A stretch of DNA of 30,697 nt from Fimadaptatus sp050946055 (GCA_050946055.1 JBMNUB010000038.1:1-30697); one strand, 5' to 3'. Positions 15,569-23,808 are shown, counted from the stretch's first letter. Numbers and translations are program-made. The notes: a model not told the origin generated them from the letters alone.

Positions 15569-16498
15569 TCATCCCTTGATAGCGCCTATCATTACGCCCT
15601 TTACGAAGAAGCGCTGCACGAACGGGTAGATTATCAGCATGGGTATGGAGGAGACGACTATTACCGAATACTTTATCGTCTCGGCGCGCATGGCCTGTCG
15701 CGCGGCCTCGTCCGCGCCCATCTCCATGAGCGACTGCATGTTGTTGGCGGTCAGCACCTTGCGCAGATAGAGCTGCAGGGGCTGTATGCTCTCGGTGCGT
15801 ATGTAGAGCAGGGCGTTAAAGTAGCTGTTCCAATGTCCCACGCCATAGTACAGGCACAGCACCGCGATTATCGGGCCGGACATGGGCAGCATTATGCGTA
15901 TCAGCGTTACCACCGGCGAGCATCCGTCTATCTCGGCGGCCTCCTGAAGCTCGTAGGGTATGGAGGTCTGGAAGTAGGTGCGCATGATTATCATGTTGTA
16001 GACCGACAGCGCGCCGGGCAGTATCAGCGCCAGCCAGCTGTCCATGAGCTTGAGGGTCTTGCCGACCATGAGGTAGGTGGGGATGAGGCCGCCGCCAAAG
16101 AACATCGTCACGGTCAGCAGCTTCATTATGACCCCGCGCCCCCACAGGTCGCGGCGCGACAGCGGATATGCCGCAAGCAGCGTCATGACTATGTTGATGG
16201 CGGTTCCCATGAACATAATGGCCAGCGAGTTGCGATAACCGGTCATTATGTTGTCGTTTTTGAACACCTCGGCGTAGTTGTCCATGGTAATGTCGACCGG
16301 CCACAGCAGCATCTTGCCCGAGGTGACCGACATGGGGTCGCTTATGGAGGCGCTCAGCACGTATATCAAAGGATACAGTATTATTACCGTGATTATGCCC
16401 AGAAAGATACAGTTGACAGTTTCAAATACCTTGTCTCCGCGGGTCATTCTGTTCATCGAAGAATGGGTCGCCGCGGTCTTGCCGGCACTCTTTGTCAT
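15569..16498 (-). CDS. Sugar ABC transporter permease (LplC/YtcP type)
   Basis: A 309-residue inner-membrane permease with about six hydrophobic segments, beginning with FLGIITVIILYPLIYVLSAS. The coupling-helix motif is ELQEAAEIDGCSPVVTLIRIMLP (about residues 200-222), where EAA contacts the ATPase. The C-terminal YPFVQRFFVKGVMIGAIKG is diagnostic for the YtcP/LplC branch that works with large solute-binding proteins. AAGGGGAG precedes the ATG. The upstream partner permease ends 23 bases before this start, so the two are co-transcribed. No ATPase gene is present; as in Bacillus, a shared MsmX-type ATPase encoded elsewhere would be expected. Confidence 0.94.
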   Translation of the reverse strand: MTKSAGKTAATHSSMNRMTRGDKVFETVNCIFLGIITVIILYPLIYVLSASISDPMSVTSGKMLLWPVDITMDNYAEVFKNDNIMTGYRNSLAIMFMGTAINIVMTLLAAYPLSRRDLWGRGVIMKLLTVTMFFGGGLIPTYLMVGKTLKLMDSWLALILPGALSVYNMIIMRTYFQTSIPYELQEAAEIDGCSPVVTLIRIMLPMSGPIIAVLCLYYGVGHWNSYFNALLYIRTESIQPLQLYLRKVLTANNMQSLMEMGADEAARQAMRAETIKYSVIVVSSIPMLIIYPFVQRFFVKGVMIGAIKG

Positions 16499-16521
16499 GA
16501 TAAACTCCCCTTTCTTCTATG

Positions 16522-17478
16522 TTACCACAGACTGGTCTCGCTGACCCTGCGGGAAATGGTGTTGACTAGCAGAAGCAACCCGCAGTTGATTACAGAGTTA
16601 AACAGGCTTATCGCGGTGGACAGGCTGTACTGCGCGGATTCTATGCCTATGCGGTAGGAGTAGGTGGAGATAACGTCGGAGGTAGTCATGTTGAGGTCGT
16701 TCTGCATCAGGAACACCTTTTCAAAGCCAACGTTGAGTATGTGGCCGGAGTTCAGTATGAGGAGTATGACCATGGTGGGCATTATGCCGGGGATGTTGAT
16801 GTGCCAGATGCGCTGCATGCGGTTGGCACCGTCTATCATGGCGGCCTCGTGCAGGCCCGGATCGATGCCGGCCAGCGCTGCGATGTATATTATGGAGTCC
16901 CAGCCGATGTTCTGCCAGATGCCAGAGCCTATGTACAGCGGGCGGAACAGGTTGGCCTTCTGCATCCAGTTGTAGCCTTCGCCGCCGAAGTGGCGTATGA
17001 CGATGTTGACTATGCCGTAGTCCGAGTTGGTGAAGGACTTTAGCACGCCCACCAGCACCAGCACCGACAGAAAGTGAGGCGCATAGGTGACGTTCTGGAC
17101 GAACTTCTTGTACTTGACCGAGCGCACTTCGTTGAGGCTGAGCGCCAGCAGTATGGGCAGCGGGAAGCCCAGCAGCAGCGATTCAAGGCTGAGTATTATG
17201 GTGTTGCTCACTACGCGGGTAAAGTACGGAGAGTTGAAGAACTGCATGAAGTACTTGTGCCAAGGATCTGCCCAAGGGCTGGCCATGATGCCCTTTAGCG
17301 CCTTATAGTCCTTGAACGCAAGCGTTATGCCATACATGGGCGCATAGCAGAATATCGCCAGCCATGCTATTACGGGGATGAGCATTATGTATAGCTGCCA
17401 GTTTTTGTTGATCCTATGGGAAGTTATAAAGGAACTGATGCCGCTCTTCTTCGGGATCTCACTTGCTCCAACTTTCAC
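16522..17478 (-). CDS. Sugar ABC transporter permease (LplB/YteP type)
   Basis: About 318 residues with six membrane segments, beginning LYIMLIPVIAWLAIFCYAPMYGITLAFKDY, typical of the LplB branch. The EAA motif is GLHEAAMIDGANRMQRIWHINIPGI, and the tail NTISRRVSETSLW is the usual ending. It pairs with the LplC-type permease downstream to form the membrane channel. The start is uncertain: GTG at 17478 has GGAG eight bases upstream and is preferred; the GTG at 17487 adds three residues but has no spaced site. A strong promoter lies 90-120 bases upstream, so this is the first gene of the transporter operon. Confidence 0.92.
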   Translation of the reverse strand: MKVGASEIPKKSGISSFITSHRINKNWQLYIMLIPVIAWLAIFCYAPMYGITLAFKDYKALKGIMASPWADPWHKYFMQFFNSPYFTRVVSNTIILSLESLLLGFPLPILLALSLNEVRSVKYKKFVQNVTYAPHFLSVLVLVGVLKSFTNSDYGIVNIVIRHFGGEGYNWMQKANLFRPLYIGSGIWQNIGWDSIIYIAALAGIDPGLHEAAMIDGANRMQRIWHINIPGIMPTMVILLILNSGHILNVGFEKVFLMQNDLNMTTSDVISTYSYRIGIESAQYSLSTAISLFNSVINCGLLLLVNTISRRVSETSLW

Positions 17479-17546
17479 AACCTTCACTCCATTCTAAGTC
17501 TTTGCCGCAGGCATATTGCATGCACAAACAGCATTGGCTGCCATAC

Positions 17547-17559
17547 GTGCATAACGCAC
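17547..17559. promoter_or_regulatory. Possible operator in the transporter operon leader
   Basis: GTGC-ATAAC-GCAC is an imperfect 13-bp inverted repeat (one mismatched pair) lying about 9-21 bases inside the predicted transcript from the promoter at 17576-17603. A repressor site is possible; no regulator gene is adjacent. Confidence 0.3.
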
Positions 17560-17575
17560 ATGCATCATACTTAAA

Positions 17576-17603
17576 ATTATACTCACAAGTAGCCAAAAGT
17601 CAA
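17576..17603 (-). promoter_or_regulatory. Sigma-A promoter of the sugar transporter operon
   Basis: On the minus strand TTGACT, 16 bases, TATAAT. Transcription would start near 17569, about 90 bases before the LplB-type permease. A run of 13 T (17646-17658; A on the template-read strand) lies upstream of the -35. Confidence 0.8.
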
Positions 17604-17811
17604 CTACAAATCAAAGCTGCTGGTTCATTATCTCAAAATGAATGCTTTTTTTTTTTTTGCACAATGGGTTAATGAACACTAAATAACGATGACATAATCC
17701 GAAGCAGCAGCCGAATGGCCATGTTTGCACGATGGATGAAATGGCGGAGCGGGGAGGGGATGGTGGCTGCGATCCCGATATGCCCCGCAATGCGCAAAAA
17801 GGCAAAAAACA

Positions 17812-17855
17812 TGCACATGCCGCAGCTGCCCATGATGGGTAGCGCGGCATGTGCA
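17812..17855 (-). terminator. Strong terminator of the adenylyltransferase transcript
   Basis: TGCACATGCCGC (17812-17823) pairs perfectly with GCGGCATGTGCA (17844-17855), and the interior continues with GCT/AGC and CCCAT/ATGGG, so almost the whole 44 bases fold on themselves. On the minus strand it is followed by TGTTTTTTGCCTTTTTG. It lies 130 bases past the stop codon of the gene at 17986. No gene is seen in 17488-17985. Confidence 0.85.
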
Positions 17856-17985
17856 ATGCCTAATATGTGTGCTGGATTTGCCCAAAGGCCGGGTGAAGCG
17901 GAACCCGGATGCCCGTATCCGCCAAGCGGCGCTGTCCTGACCAAGGGGCGGAATGCCGCTTGCCGCCGGGCGCACAGGCGCTTGG

Positions 17986-18753
17986 CTATGCCAGCTCGTC
18001 AACTATCAGCGCACGCATAGCCTGCGCGGTGCGCTCGGCATCGGGGTAGAGCGCGCGCCAGTCGTGCTTTTCCATGCCAAGATATTCCAGGCGCGCCAGC
18101 TCCATCAGCGCGGCACCGTCCGGCGTAAGGAATGCCTTTGCCCATTCGGCAGCTGCGTCCTTTGCGCATATGCCGCGCTCTCGCAGCGTGTATAGCATGC
18201 GCGCCAGCGTCAGCAGCACGTTGCGCTCGTCGCCCTTGAGGTAGCTCATTAGGCTGGGCAGCGCGCCGCCTATGGCGCGGCGTATATCGCTTTCGGGAGT
18301 GGGCGCTATCATGTCGCTGGGCGGAGCGCCCAGCAAAGTCACGCTGCTTATGCGCACCTGCCAGAGCAGTATGGCCGCGTCAGCATCGCGCTGGGGCTGC
18401 GGTATGCGGCCCTGCTCAATGTCATCGCGCAGCCATTCGCCGTACTGATAGTCGCGCAGCGGCGGATGTCCGGGGCTGAGCGCTTCGCCTGCGCTCATCA
18501 CCGTGACCTCAAGCGGACGCGCGCCGCCCGCGCCCAGCCTGCCTGATGCTGTGAGCAGGTGCCCGGTGAGCGTCATGCGCTCGCTGCCGGTCAGCGGCGC
18601 GCCGCTTATTGCCAGCACGTCCACATCGCTGTCCACTTGCAGGCCACCCAGCGTGGCCGAACCGTAAAGATACGCGCTGCGCAGATTGGTTAGCGCGCAT
18701 TTAAGCGCGTCGAGCGCGCTCATGGCCTCGTCGGGTATAAAATGGCCGTTCAT
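17986..18753 (-). CDS. ANT(3'')/ANT(9)-like nucleotidyltransferase (aminoglycoside adenylyltransferase family)
   Basis: A 255-residue protein, the length of AadA-type enzymes (about 260), that aligns along the whole family pattern. Catalytic features are present: YGSATLGGLQVDSDVDVL with metal Asp43 and Asp45, Glu82 in PLEVTV (general base position), Trp107 in YGEWLRDD, and Asp175 in GDERNVLLTLARM; AILLWQVRISSVTLLGAP and KDAAAEWAKAFL also fit. Family enzymes move AMP from ATP to streptomycin and spectinomycin. Whether this one does is an inference; chromosomal relatives may have other substrates. GAGGTGATG precedes the ATG. It follows the unknown gene by 31 bases and has its own terminator. 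Codon use is host-like and no mobile element is adjacent, so it looks native. Confidence 0.85.
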   Translation of the reverse strand: MNGHFIPDEAMSALDALKCALTNLRSAYLYGSATLGGLQVDSDVDVLAISGAPLTGSERMTLTGHLLTASGRLGAGGARPLEVTVMSAGEALSPGHPPLRDYQYGEWLRDDIEQGRIPQPQRDADAAILLWQVRISSVTLLGAPPSDMIAPTPESDIRRAIGGALPSLMSYLKGDERNVLLTLARMLYTLRERGICAKDAAAEWAKAFLTPDGAALMELARLEYLGMEKHDWRALYPDAERTAQAMRALIVDELA

Positions 18754-18784
18754 GTCATCACCTCATAGCGCTTATGCTCATGCG

Positions 18785-19390
18785 TCAAAAGCGTATTGAA
18801 TCGAATTCGAACTTCTGCTCGGCCTGGCTGCGCTCGCGAAACAGCGATATGCCCTCGGCATCGCGCACGTAGTCGTCGGGCGTGACGTCGGTGGCGCTCA
18901 GGTTCAGGCGCGATATCAGCTCCTGCTGCTCGGAGTAGTTCATCTGGCGCTTGGGCCTGGGTGCGCCCGCCTTGCGCAGCAAACCCGGCCTGTACACCGC
19001 CGTGGACACCAGCGCACGCAGGTTGCGCGCTATGAACATGCACTTGAGTTCGCCGTTTATGTGATATATGGGCGCATCGCTCTCGCCCATGTCCATGTTC
19101 ATGTTGGTGGTGCAATAGCAGCCGCCCGCGCCGTCGTATGCAAACAGCATTAGCCCCGGCACGGGATAGAACTCGGCGCGTATCTGCTCGTCGTCGAACA
19201 GGAAGCGTATGTCGCAGCAGTCGCGCAGCAAATCGTATGCCTGGTCGCGGTCGCTCACCGGCATGGAGTACATGCGCACACCGCATATCACCGCGTCCAC
19301 CGGCTCGCCTTCGTCGCTTAGGAATATCCCGGTCGGGCCATCGGCATTTAGATTGTCCAGTTCGCCGCCGTCTATATATATCTTCTTCAT
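18785..19390 (-). CDS. Conserved-looking protein of unknown function (weakly SUKH/SMI1-like)
   Basis: A 201-residue soluble protein that I do not firmly recognise. The start at 19390 has GGAGG nine bases upstream; a longer frame to 19591 lies before that site and is not convincing. Visible features are KKIYIDGG at the start, an acidic GIFLSDEGE, a FYPVPGLMLFAYDGAGGCYC segment, PIYHINGELKCMFIARNLRALVSTAV, and a charged C-terminal third. The middle order (a buried strand, D-G-x-G-x-Y, a P-x-Y strand, then an IA-x-N-x-R-x-LV helix) resembles SMI1/KNR4 (SUKH) proteins, which occur as immunity or general binding domains, but this is a weak resemblance. There is no signal peptide or membrane segment. 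It lies between recG and the adenylyltransferase gene, 31 bases upstream of the latter, and may share its transcript. Confidence 0.75.
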   Translation of the reverse strand: MKKIYIDGGELDNLNADGPTGIFLSDEGEPVDAVICGVRMYSMPVSDRDQAYDLLRDCCDIRFLFDDEQIRAEFYPVPGLMLFAYDGAGGCYCTTNMNMDMGESDAPIYHINGELKCMFIARNLRALVSTAVYRPGLLRKAGAPRPKRQMNYSEQQELISRLNLSATDVTPDDYVRDAEGISLFRERSQAEQKFEFDSIRF

Positions 19391-19625
19391 TATAAAGCCT
19401 CCAGAGCGCCCGGCCATGCGGCGGGGCGAAAGTATGCGCGCGGCAGCATGCCGCCATCTATATATTTTACCACGCAGAGCAAGCGCTAAACGCAGCAAGT
19501 TTGGCAGGCGCAGTTTGCGCTTGGGCATTGCGCGTGGCGCTGAGCGCGGCGTGCTATGCGGCAAGCGTTCAACGGAATGCTCTCGGCGCATGTGCTGGCT
19601 TGCTTAGGCTCCGCCCATGCGCGCG

Positions 19626-21626
19626 CTAGTTCACGCCGTACCTGACCGCGTCCTTCTCAAACGTGCGCCTTGCCTCCAGTATGAGCTTGGCCGCTTCGGG
19701 GGAGGGGTCGCGCAGCAGGCGGCGCGCCTCCTCATGGGTTTCCTCTATAAGCTCCGGCCCTGCGCTCATCAGTCCGTTCATCAGCTCGTCCATGCCCGAC
19801 TGGCGCGCGCCCATCAGCTCGCCCGCGCCGCGCTGCGCAAGGTCCTGTCGCGCTATCTCGAAGCCGTCGTTGGTGCGGCAGAAGCCGTCCAGCCTGTCGC
19901 AGCGCTCGGCCAGCAGGAAGCAGTAGCTCTCGTAGCTGCCGCGCCCCACGCGCCCGCGCAGCTGATGCAGCTGGCTAAGGCCGAACCTCTCGGCGTTAAC
20001 TATCACCATCACGCTGGCGTTGGGTACGTTTACGCCCACCTCTATGACGGTGGTGGACACAAGCACCTGCGTCTGCCCGCTGCGGAAGCGCTCCAGCGCC
20101 GCGTCCTTTTCGGCGGGGCGCATGCGGCCATGCACCAGCTCTATATTCAGCCCGCGCAGCCTGCGCGTGCGCAGCTCCTCAAACAGCGCTTCGGCGCTGG
20201 TGGCTTCGGTCTCCTCGCTGTCCTCGACCAGCGGACATACGAAGTATGCCTGCCTGCCCTCGGCCACGCGCGCGCGCACGAAGCCGTACAGCCCGTCCAG
20301 CTTATGCTCCGGCACTATATGCGTGCGCACGGGCGTGCGGCCGGGCGGCAGCTCGTCTATCACCGATACATCCAGATCGCCGTATATGACCAGCGCCAGC
20401 GTGCGCGGTATGGGCGTGGCGCTCATTACCAGCGTATTGGGGCTTTGTCCCTTTTCGGAGAGGAGCGTGCGCTGGCGCACGCCGAACCTGTGCTGCTCGT
20501 CTGTCACGACCAGCCCCAGATGCGCGTACTTCACGCCTTCTGATATCAGCGCGTGCGTGCCTATGGCCAGCAGACAATTGCCGTCTGCCAGGCTCGCCAG
20601 CACCTCGCGGCGCTTTGCGCCCGTGACCGAGCCTGTCAGCAGCGCGCACTTTACGCCCAGCGGTTCCAGCTCGCGCAGCGCGTTTTCGTAATGCTGGCGC
20701 GCCAACACCTCGGTGGGTGCCATCAGCGCCGATTGCCAGCCCGCGCGCGCGGCCAGATATATCGCGGCAAAGGCCACGGCGGTCTTGCCGCAGCCCACGT
20801 CGCCCTGCACCAGCCTTGCCATGGGCGCGGGCGCAGCCATGTCGCGCGCTATCGCCTCTATCACGCGCTTCTGCGCCCCCGTGGGCGCAAACGGCCATGA
20901 TGCTATGTATTCATCCAGTGCCTTCATATCGGCATCTATCACCGCGCCGCCCTCGCCGCGCGCGCGCATAGAGCCCAGCGCCAGCTGGTATATGAGCAGC
21001 TGCTCAAAGGCGAGATAGCGCTTGGCTTTAGCAAGGCTTTGCCGCGATTCGGGGGCGTGCGCCTGCAATATGGCCTGAGCATATGTGCATAGTCCATGGC
21101 GGTCGCGCAGCTCCTCGGGCAGCATCTCGGGCATCTCGGCGGCTTCGCGCTGCGCCGCCGCTGATATCCAAGTGCGCAGCATGGCATCCGGCACGCCGTT
21201 TATCTTGCGGTAGAGCGGCTCTATGCCGTGACCATGGCATATCTGCGGCGAGAGCATCTGCTTTACGCCGCGGCGGTATTCGGCGCGGCCATAGAGCTTG
21301 AGCACCTGCCCTGACGACAGCTGCGATGCCAGCCATGGCTGATTGTACCACACGGCAATCAGCGATCCCGATGCGTCCTCTATGCGCGCGCGCACTATGC
21401 ACATGCGCCCGAAGAACGCCTTGTCCACGCGCCCCGATATGCGCCCCTGTATCACATCGTGGCGCTCGAAGCTGGTCTGAGCTATCGGGCGTATGTCGTC
21501 CAAATCGCGGTATGCGCGCGGGAAACAGCGCGCAAGGTCGGACAGCGTGCATATGCCCGCATCGCACAGCGCCTGAGCGCGCTTTGTGCCAAGGTTCTTG
21601 AGTACGGTAAGTTCGCTGCCCGCCAT
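19626..21626 (-). CDS. recG: ATP-dependent DNA helicase RecG
   Basis: A 666-residue protein, near the family length. The N-terminal wedge region (about 1-200) starts LKNLGTKRAQALCDAGI, a helix-hairpin-helix-like segment. Helicase motifs follow: GDVGCGKTAVA (Walker A), TDEQHRFGVRQR (DEQH box), MSATPIPRTLAL, ELPPGRTPV, then VSTTVIEVGVNVPNASVMVI, QLHQLRGRVGRG, and the C-terminal DGFEIARQDLAQRGAGELMGARQSG, which is specific to RecG. RecG reverses stalled forks and processes Holliday junctions. The start at 21626 has AAGGAGG seven bases upstream; a longer frame to 21686 overlaps the promoter. The promoter at 21677-21705 lies 50 bases upstream. Confidence 0.97.
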   Translation of the reverse strand: MAGSELTVLKNLGTKRAQALCDAGICTLSDLARCFPRAYRDLDDIRPIAQTSFERHDVIQGRISGRVDKAFFGRMCIVRARIEDASGSLIAVWYNQPWLASQLSSGQVLKLYGRAEYRRGVKQMLSPQICHGHGIEPLYRKINGVPDAMLRTWISAAAQREAAEMPEMLPEELRDRHGLCTYAQAILQAHAPESRQSLAKAKRYLAFEQLLIYQLALGSMRARGEGGAVIDADMKALDEYIASWPFAPTGAQKRVIEAIARDMAAPAPMARLVQGDVGCGKTAVAFAAIYLAARAGWQSALMAPTEVLARQHYENALRELEPLGVKCALLTGSVTGAKRREVLASLADGNCLLAIGTHALISEGVKYAHLGLVVTDEQHRFGVRQRTLLSEKGQSPNTLVMSATPIPRTLALVIYGDLDVSVIDELPPGRTPVRTHIVPEHKLDGLYGFVRARVAEGRQAYFVCPLVEDSEETEATSAEALFEELRTRRLRGLNIELVHGRMRPAEKDAALERFRSGQTQVLVSTTVIEVGVNVPNASVMVIVNAERFGLSQLHQLRGRVGRGSYESYCFLLAERCDRLDGFCRTNDGFEIARQDLAQRGAGELMGARQSGMDELMNGLMSAGPELIEETHEEARRLLRDPSPEAAKLILEARRTFEKDAVRYGVN

Positions 21627-21676
21627 AGGCCAGCCTCCTTGGGTGTGTATTTGCCCTGACGGGCGCATCTTTGTAT

Positions 21677-21705
21677 AGTATAGCACATGCCGCTTCGCCT
21701 GACAA
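21677..21705 (-). promoter_or_regulatory. Sigma-A promoter of recG
   Basis: On the minus strand TTGTCA, 17 bases, TATACT. The start near 21670 would give a leader of about 44 bases. Confidence 0.8.
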
Positions 21706-21713
21706 ACGGCGGC

Positions 21714-22012
21714 TGTGGATATGTATGGTAAAAGTCTGGCGGGGCGTGGGCATGCGCCGCCGGTACGGCCCCGCTATGTGAGCGCAAGCCGGGTCATAGC
21801 GCGCGAACATGTGCATATGGCGCACATTTAGGGCGAAAGCTGTGGATAAGTCGAGACGGGCAGCGTTGGACCATTGTGCGCGGCGATGCCGGGAACTGGA
21901 CGAGTCTCGCCGTGGAGAGCGCGCGCTGAGCGGCATGCATGGTCGGGCGACGGCGCTGTGCGGGCAGGCGCGCATGCGTGGATGCGCACAAACATGCGGC
22001 GGCTGTGGATAA
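21714..22012 (+). repeat. Three DnaA-box-like sequences in the recG-NUDIX spacer
   Basis: TGTGGATAA, the reverse complement of the consensus DnaA box TTATCCACA, is present exactly at 21841-21849 and 22004-22012; TGTGGATAT lies at 21714-21722. The first and third are preceded by the same CGGCGGC. All point the same way. The rest of 21706-22260 is GC-rich with no ribosome-binding-site-supported gene. Confidence 0.55.
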
Positions 22013-22246
22013 CTCAAATGGGCGCGATGCGGCCTGCGCAGTGGGCAAGCTGCACAAAGCGGAGAGCGGCGCTGAATAAAGCGCGCATGCAATCGTGCGC
22101 CTATGGCGTGCGGGCGGCACGGTGCAGGGCAAAACTGGATTGGCCGCGCACATGCCTGCGCGCAGAGTAGAGCCAGTCTGCCCGCCGGACGCAGCTGCCC
22201 GCGCAGGGGCGTATGTTATGCTTGCGCGCAAGGTGTGTGCGGGGGC

Positions 22247-22275
22247 TTCCTAAATCGCGGGCAAGGTGGTATAAT
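22247..22275 (+). promoter_or_regulatory. Likely promoter of the NUDIX gene
   Basis: TTCCTA, 17 bases, TATAAT (22270-22275), 39 bases before the start codon. The -10 is perfect, the -35 weak. Confidence 0.6.
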
Positions 22276-22314
22276 CAAGCCAGCGGCAAGCATCACGACA
22301 GGAGGAAGAGTCAC

Positions 22315-22740
22315 ATGGGCTTTGTAAAGAGCGCGACCGGCAAGTCGGTCAGGGCTATAATCATATTGGACGGCAAGGTGCTGCTAACGATGCGCGACAT
22401 AGAGGGCGGGCGCAAGCTGGCGCTGCCCGGCGGCGACGTGATGCCGGGCGAGACTCCCGAGGCTACGCTGGCGCGCGAGGTAAAGCGCGAGACGGGGCTT
22501 GACGTGCATCCGCAGACGCTTGCGGGCGTGCATTTCGGCGAGACATGGTGCGCGGCCTTCAACTGCGAGGTAGCGTCGGGCGAGCTGGGGGGCGACACGG
22601 TTTACATGGATGTGGACGAGGCGCTGCGCAGCAAGAACGTGGGCGAACTCACGCGGCTGTTCCTGGCTGGACGCGAGCGCGCGCTGGAGAAGGACGCAAT
22701 ATATGATATGAAGAACGAGGGTTGCTCGCTGTATCTGTGA
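22315..22740 (+). CDS. NUDIX hydrolase family protein
   Basis: A 141-residue protein with one NUDIX fold. The NUDIX box spans residues 40-62: G-x5-E-x7-R-E-V-K-R-E-T-G-L. Compared with the consensus REUxEExGU, the first Glu of the EE pair is Arg58, while Glu55 and Glu59 remain; this removes one usual metal ligand. VRAIIILDGKVLLTMRDIEGG and LALPGG before the box are normal. NUDIX enzymes split nucleoside diphosphates linked to another group; the substrate here is unknown, and reduced or altered activity is possible. AGGAGGA precedes the ATG, the promoter lies 40 bases upstream and a long terminator hairpin follows, so it is a single-gene unit. Confidence 0.9.
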   Translation: MGFVKSATGKSVRAIIILDGKVLLTMRDIEGGRKLALPGGDVMPGETPEATLAREVKRETGLDVHPQTLAGVHFGETWCAAFNCEVASGELGGDTVYMDVDEALRSKNVGELTRLFLAGRERALEKDAIYDMKNEGCSLYL

Positions 22741-22762
22741 GCAAGACCGGGGCGGATATGGG

Positions 22763-22811
22763 TCAGCGGATATGGACTGCGGGTTAGCGCCCGCGGGTCA
22801 ATATCCGCTGA
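22763..22811 (+). terminator. Terminator of the NUDIX gene
   Basis: TCAGCGGATAT (22763-22773) pairs perfectly with ATATCCGCTGA (22801-22811), and the inside adds GAC/GTC and GCGGG/CCCGC helices. TTGCTTTTGTTG follows. Confidence 0.8.
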
Positions 22812-22950
22812 TTGCTTTTGTTGTGAGCCAACTGCGCCGGGGCTTAGCGCCTGCTGACCTGCGGGTTAAAGCGTGTCTGGGCGGCGAATGTAGCCGCAAC
22901 TGAGCATTGCATGAACCGATATACTTTCGCCTAACGCAATCATGCATGCG

Positions 22951-23760
22951 CTACTCCTGACACTTGCGCCGGTACTGACCGGGCGTAGTGCGCTCAAGGC
23001 GGCGGAAGGCATCGTTTAGCTGTGCCGTGCCGGAATAGCCGCTGGAGGCCGCTATCTGCGCAAGCGTCAGCTCCGGGCGCGTGCGCATCAGCGATTGCGC
23101 CATGCGCAGCCGCGCGCGCTGTATCCACTGCTGCGGCGTGCAGCCCGCAGTGGCGCGGAACACGCGGTACAGCTGCGAGCGGCATAGCCCCACATAGCCG
23201 GCGACCTCGCTCACGCGCACGCCCTGAGAAAGACTTCCCTCTATATACCATGCCGCGCGGCGATAGTACTCCCACAGCGGGCCGGACTGCGCGTCGCTAA
23301 GGCGTGCGCTCGCCGCCTCGCCCAGCTTGGCCATGAGCCTGAGCAGGCAGCCCGCCGCGCTCACTTCGCCCAGCCTTAGGCGGCGCATGTCCTCGTGCGC
23401 CTGCCGCAGCAGCGCGCATGTGTCCGCTATGTCGGGCATGTCGAATATGGGATTGGCATCGCTTATGCCGGCCATGCGCGTAAGCTCTGCGCTCGCGCTG
23501 CCGCGATAGCCTATCCAAAGGTAGTGCCATGGTTCGCGCGAATCGGCGCGGTAGGTGGTCACTTCGCCCGGACATATCAAAAATCCCTGCCCGGCGTGCA
23601 GCGCGTGCCTTTGCCCGCCCGCCATGAACTCGCCCTGCCCCGAAGCCACATAGTGTATAAGAAAGCAGTCGCGCACGGCCGGGCCATAGCTATGGCCCGG
23701 CGCACAGCGCTCCTCGCCCGTATTGCATATCTCTATTCCCAATGCATCCGCTGATTCCAC
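22951..23760 (-). CDS. AraC-family transcriptional regulator
   Basis: A 269-residue regulator. The N-terminal part (about 1-130) is an AraC-type cupin sensor: FLIHYVASGQGEFMAGGQRHALHAGQGFLICPGE with the usual G and P pattern. The C-terminal 100 residues hold two helix-turn-helix units: VRVSEVAGYVGLCRSQLYRVFRATAG and LTLAQIAASSGYSGTAQLNDAFRRLERTTPGQYRR, the second carrying the family signature. The start is the GTG at 23760, with GGGAGG eight bases upstream; the frame open to 23826 runs into the promoter. It diverges from the GH4 gene with overlapping promoter elements, so it very probably controls that gene in response to a galactoside-like sugar, and the direct repeats over its own -10 suggest autoregulation. 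Confidence 0.93.
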   Translation of the reverse strand: MESADALGIEICNTGEERCAPGHSYGPAVRDCFLIHYVASGQGEFMAGGQRHALHAGQGFLICPGEVTTYRADSREPWHYLWIGYRGSASAELTRMAGISDANPIFDMPDIADTCALLRQAHEDMRRLRLGEVSAAGCLLRLMAKLGEAASARLSDAQSGPLWEYYRRAAWYIEGSLSQGVRVSEVAGYVGLCRSQLYRVFRATAGCTPQQWIQRARLRMAQSLMRTRPELTLAQIAASSGYSGTAQLNDAFRRLERTTPGQYRRKCQE

Positions 23761-23778
23761 TTTGCGCACCTCCCGGCG

Positions 23779-23808
23779 ATGCAACATTTTCGATGTTATT
23801 ATGCAACA
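23779..23808. promoter_or_regulatory. Direct repeats ATGCAACA, 22 bp apart
   Basis: ATGCAACA occurs at 23779-23786 and 23801-23808, in the same orientation, 22 bp apart, about two helical turns. The second copy overlaps the -10 box of the AraC-type gene. Spaced direct repeats are the usual site form for AraC-family proteins, which bind with two helix-turn-helix units. Confidence 0.5.

Noticed and set aside
15401..16657. 418-codon open frame antisense to the LplC-type permease
   Set aside because: No ribosome binding site; the minus strand encodes a permease with clear motifs.
21714..22012. Chromosomal replication origin
   Set aside because: Only two exact DnaA boxes, no AT-rich unwinding region and no dnaA, dnaN or similar neighbours.
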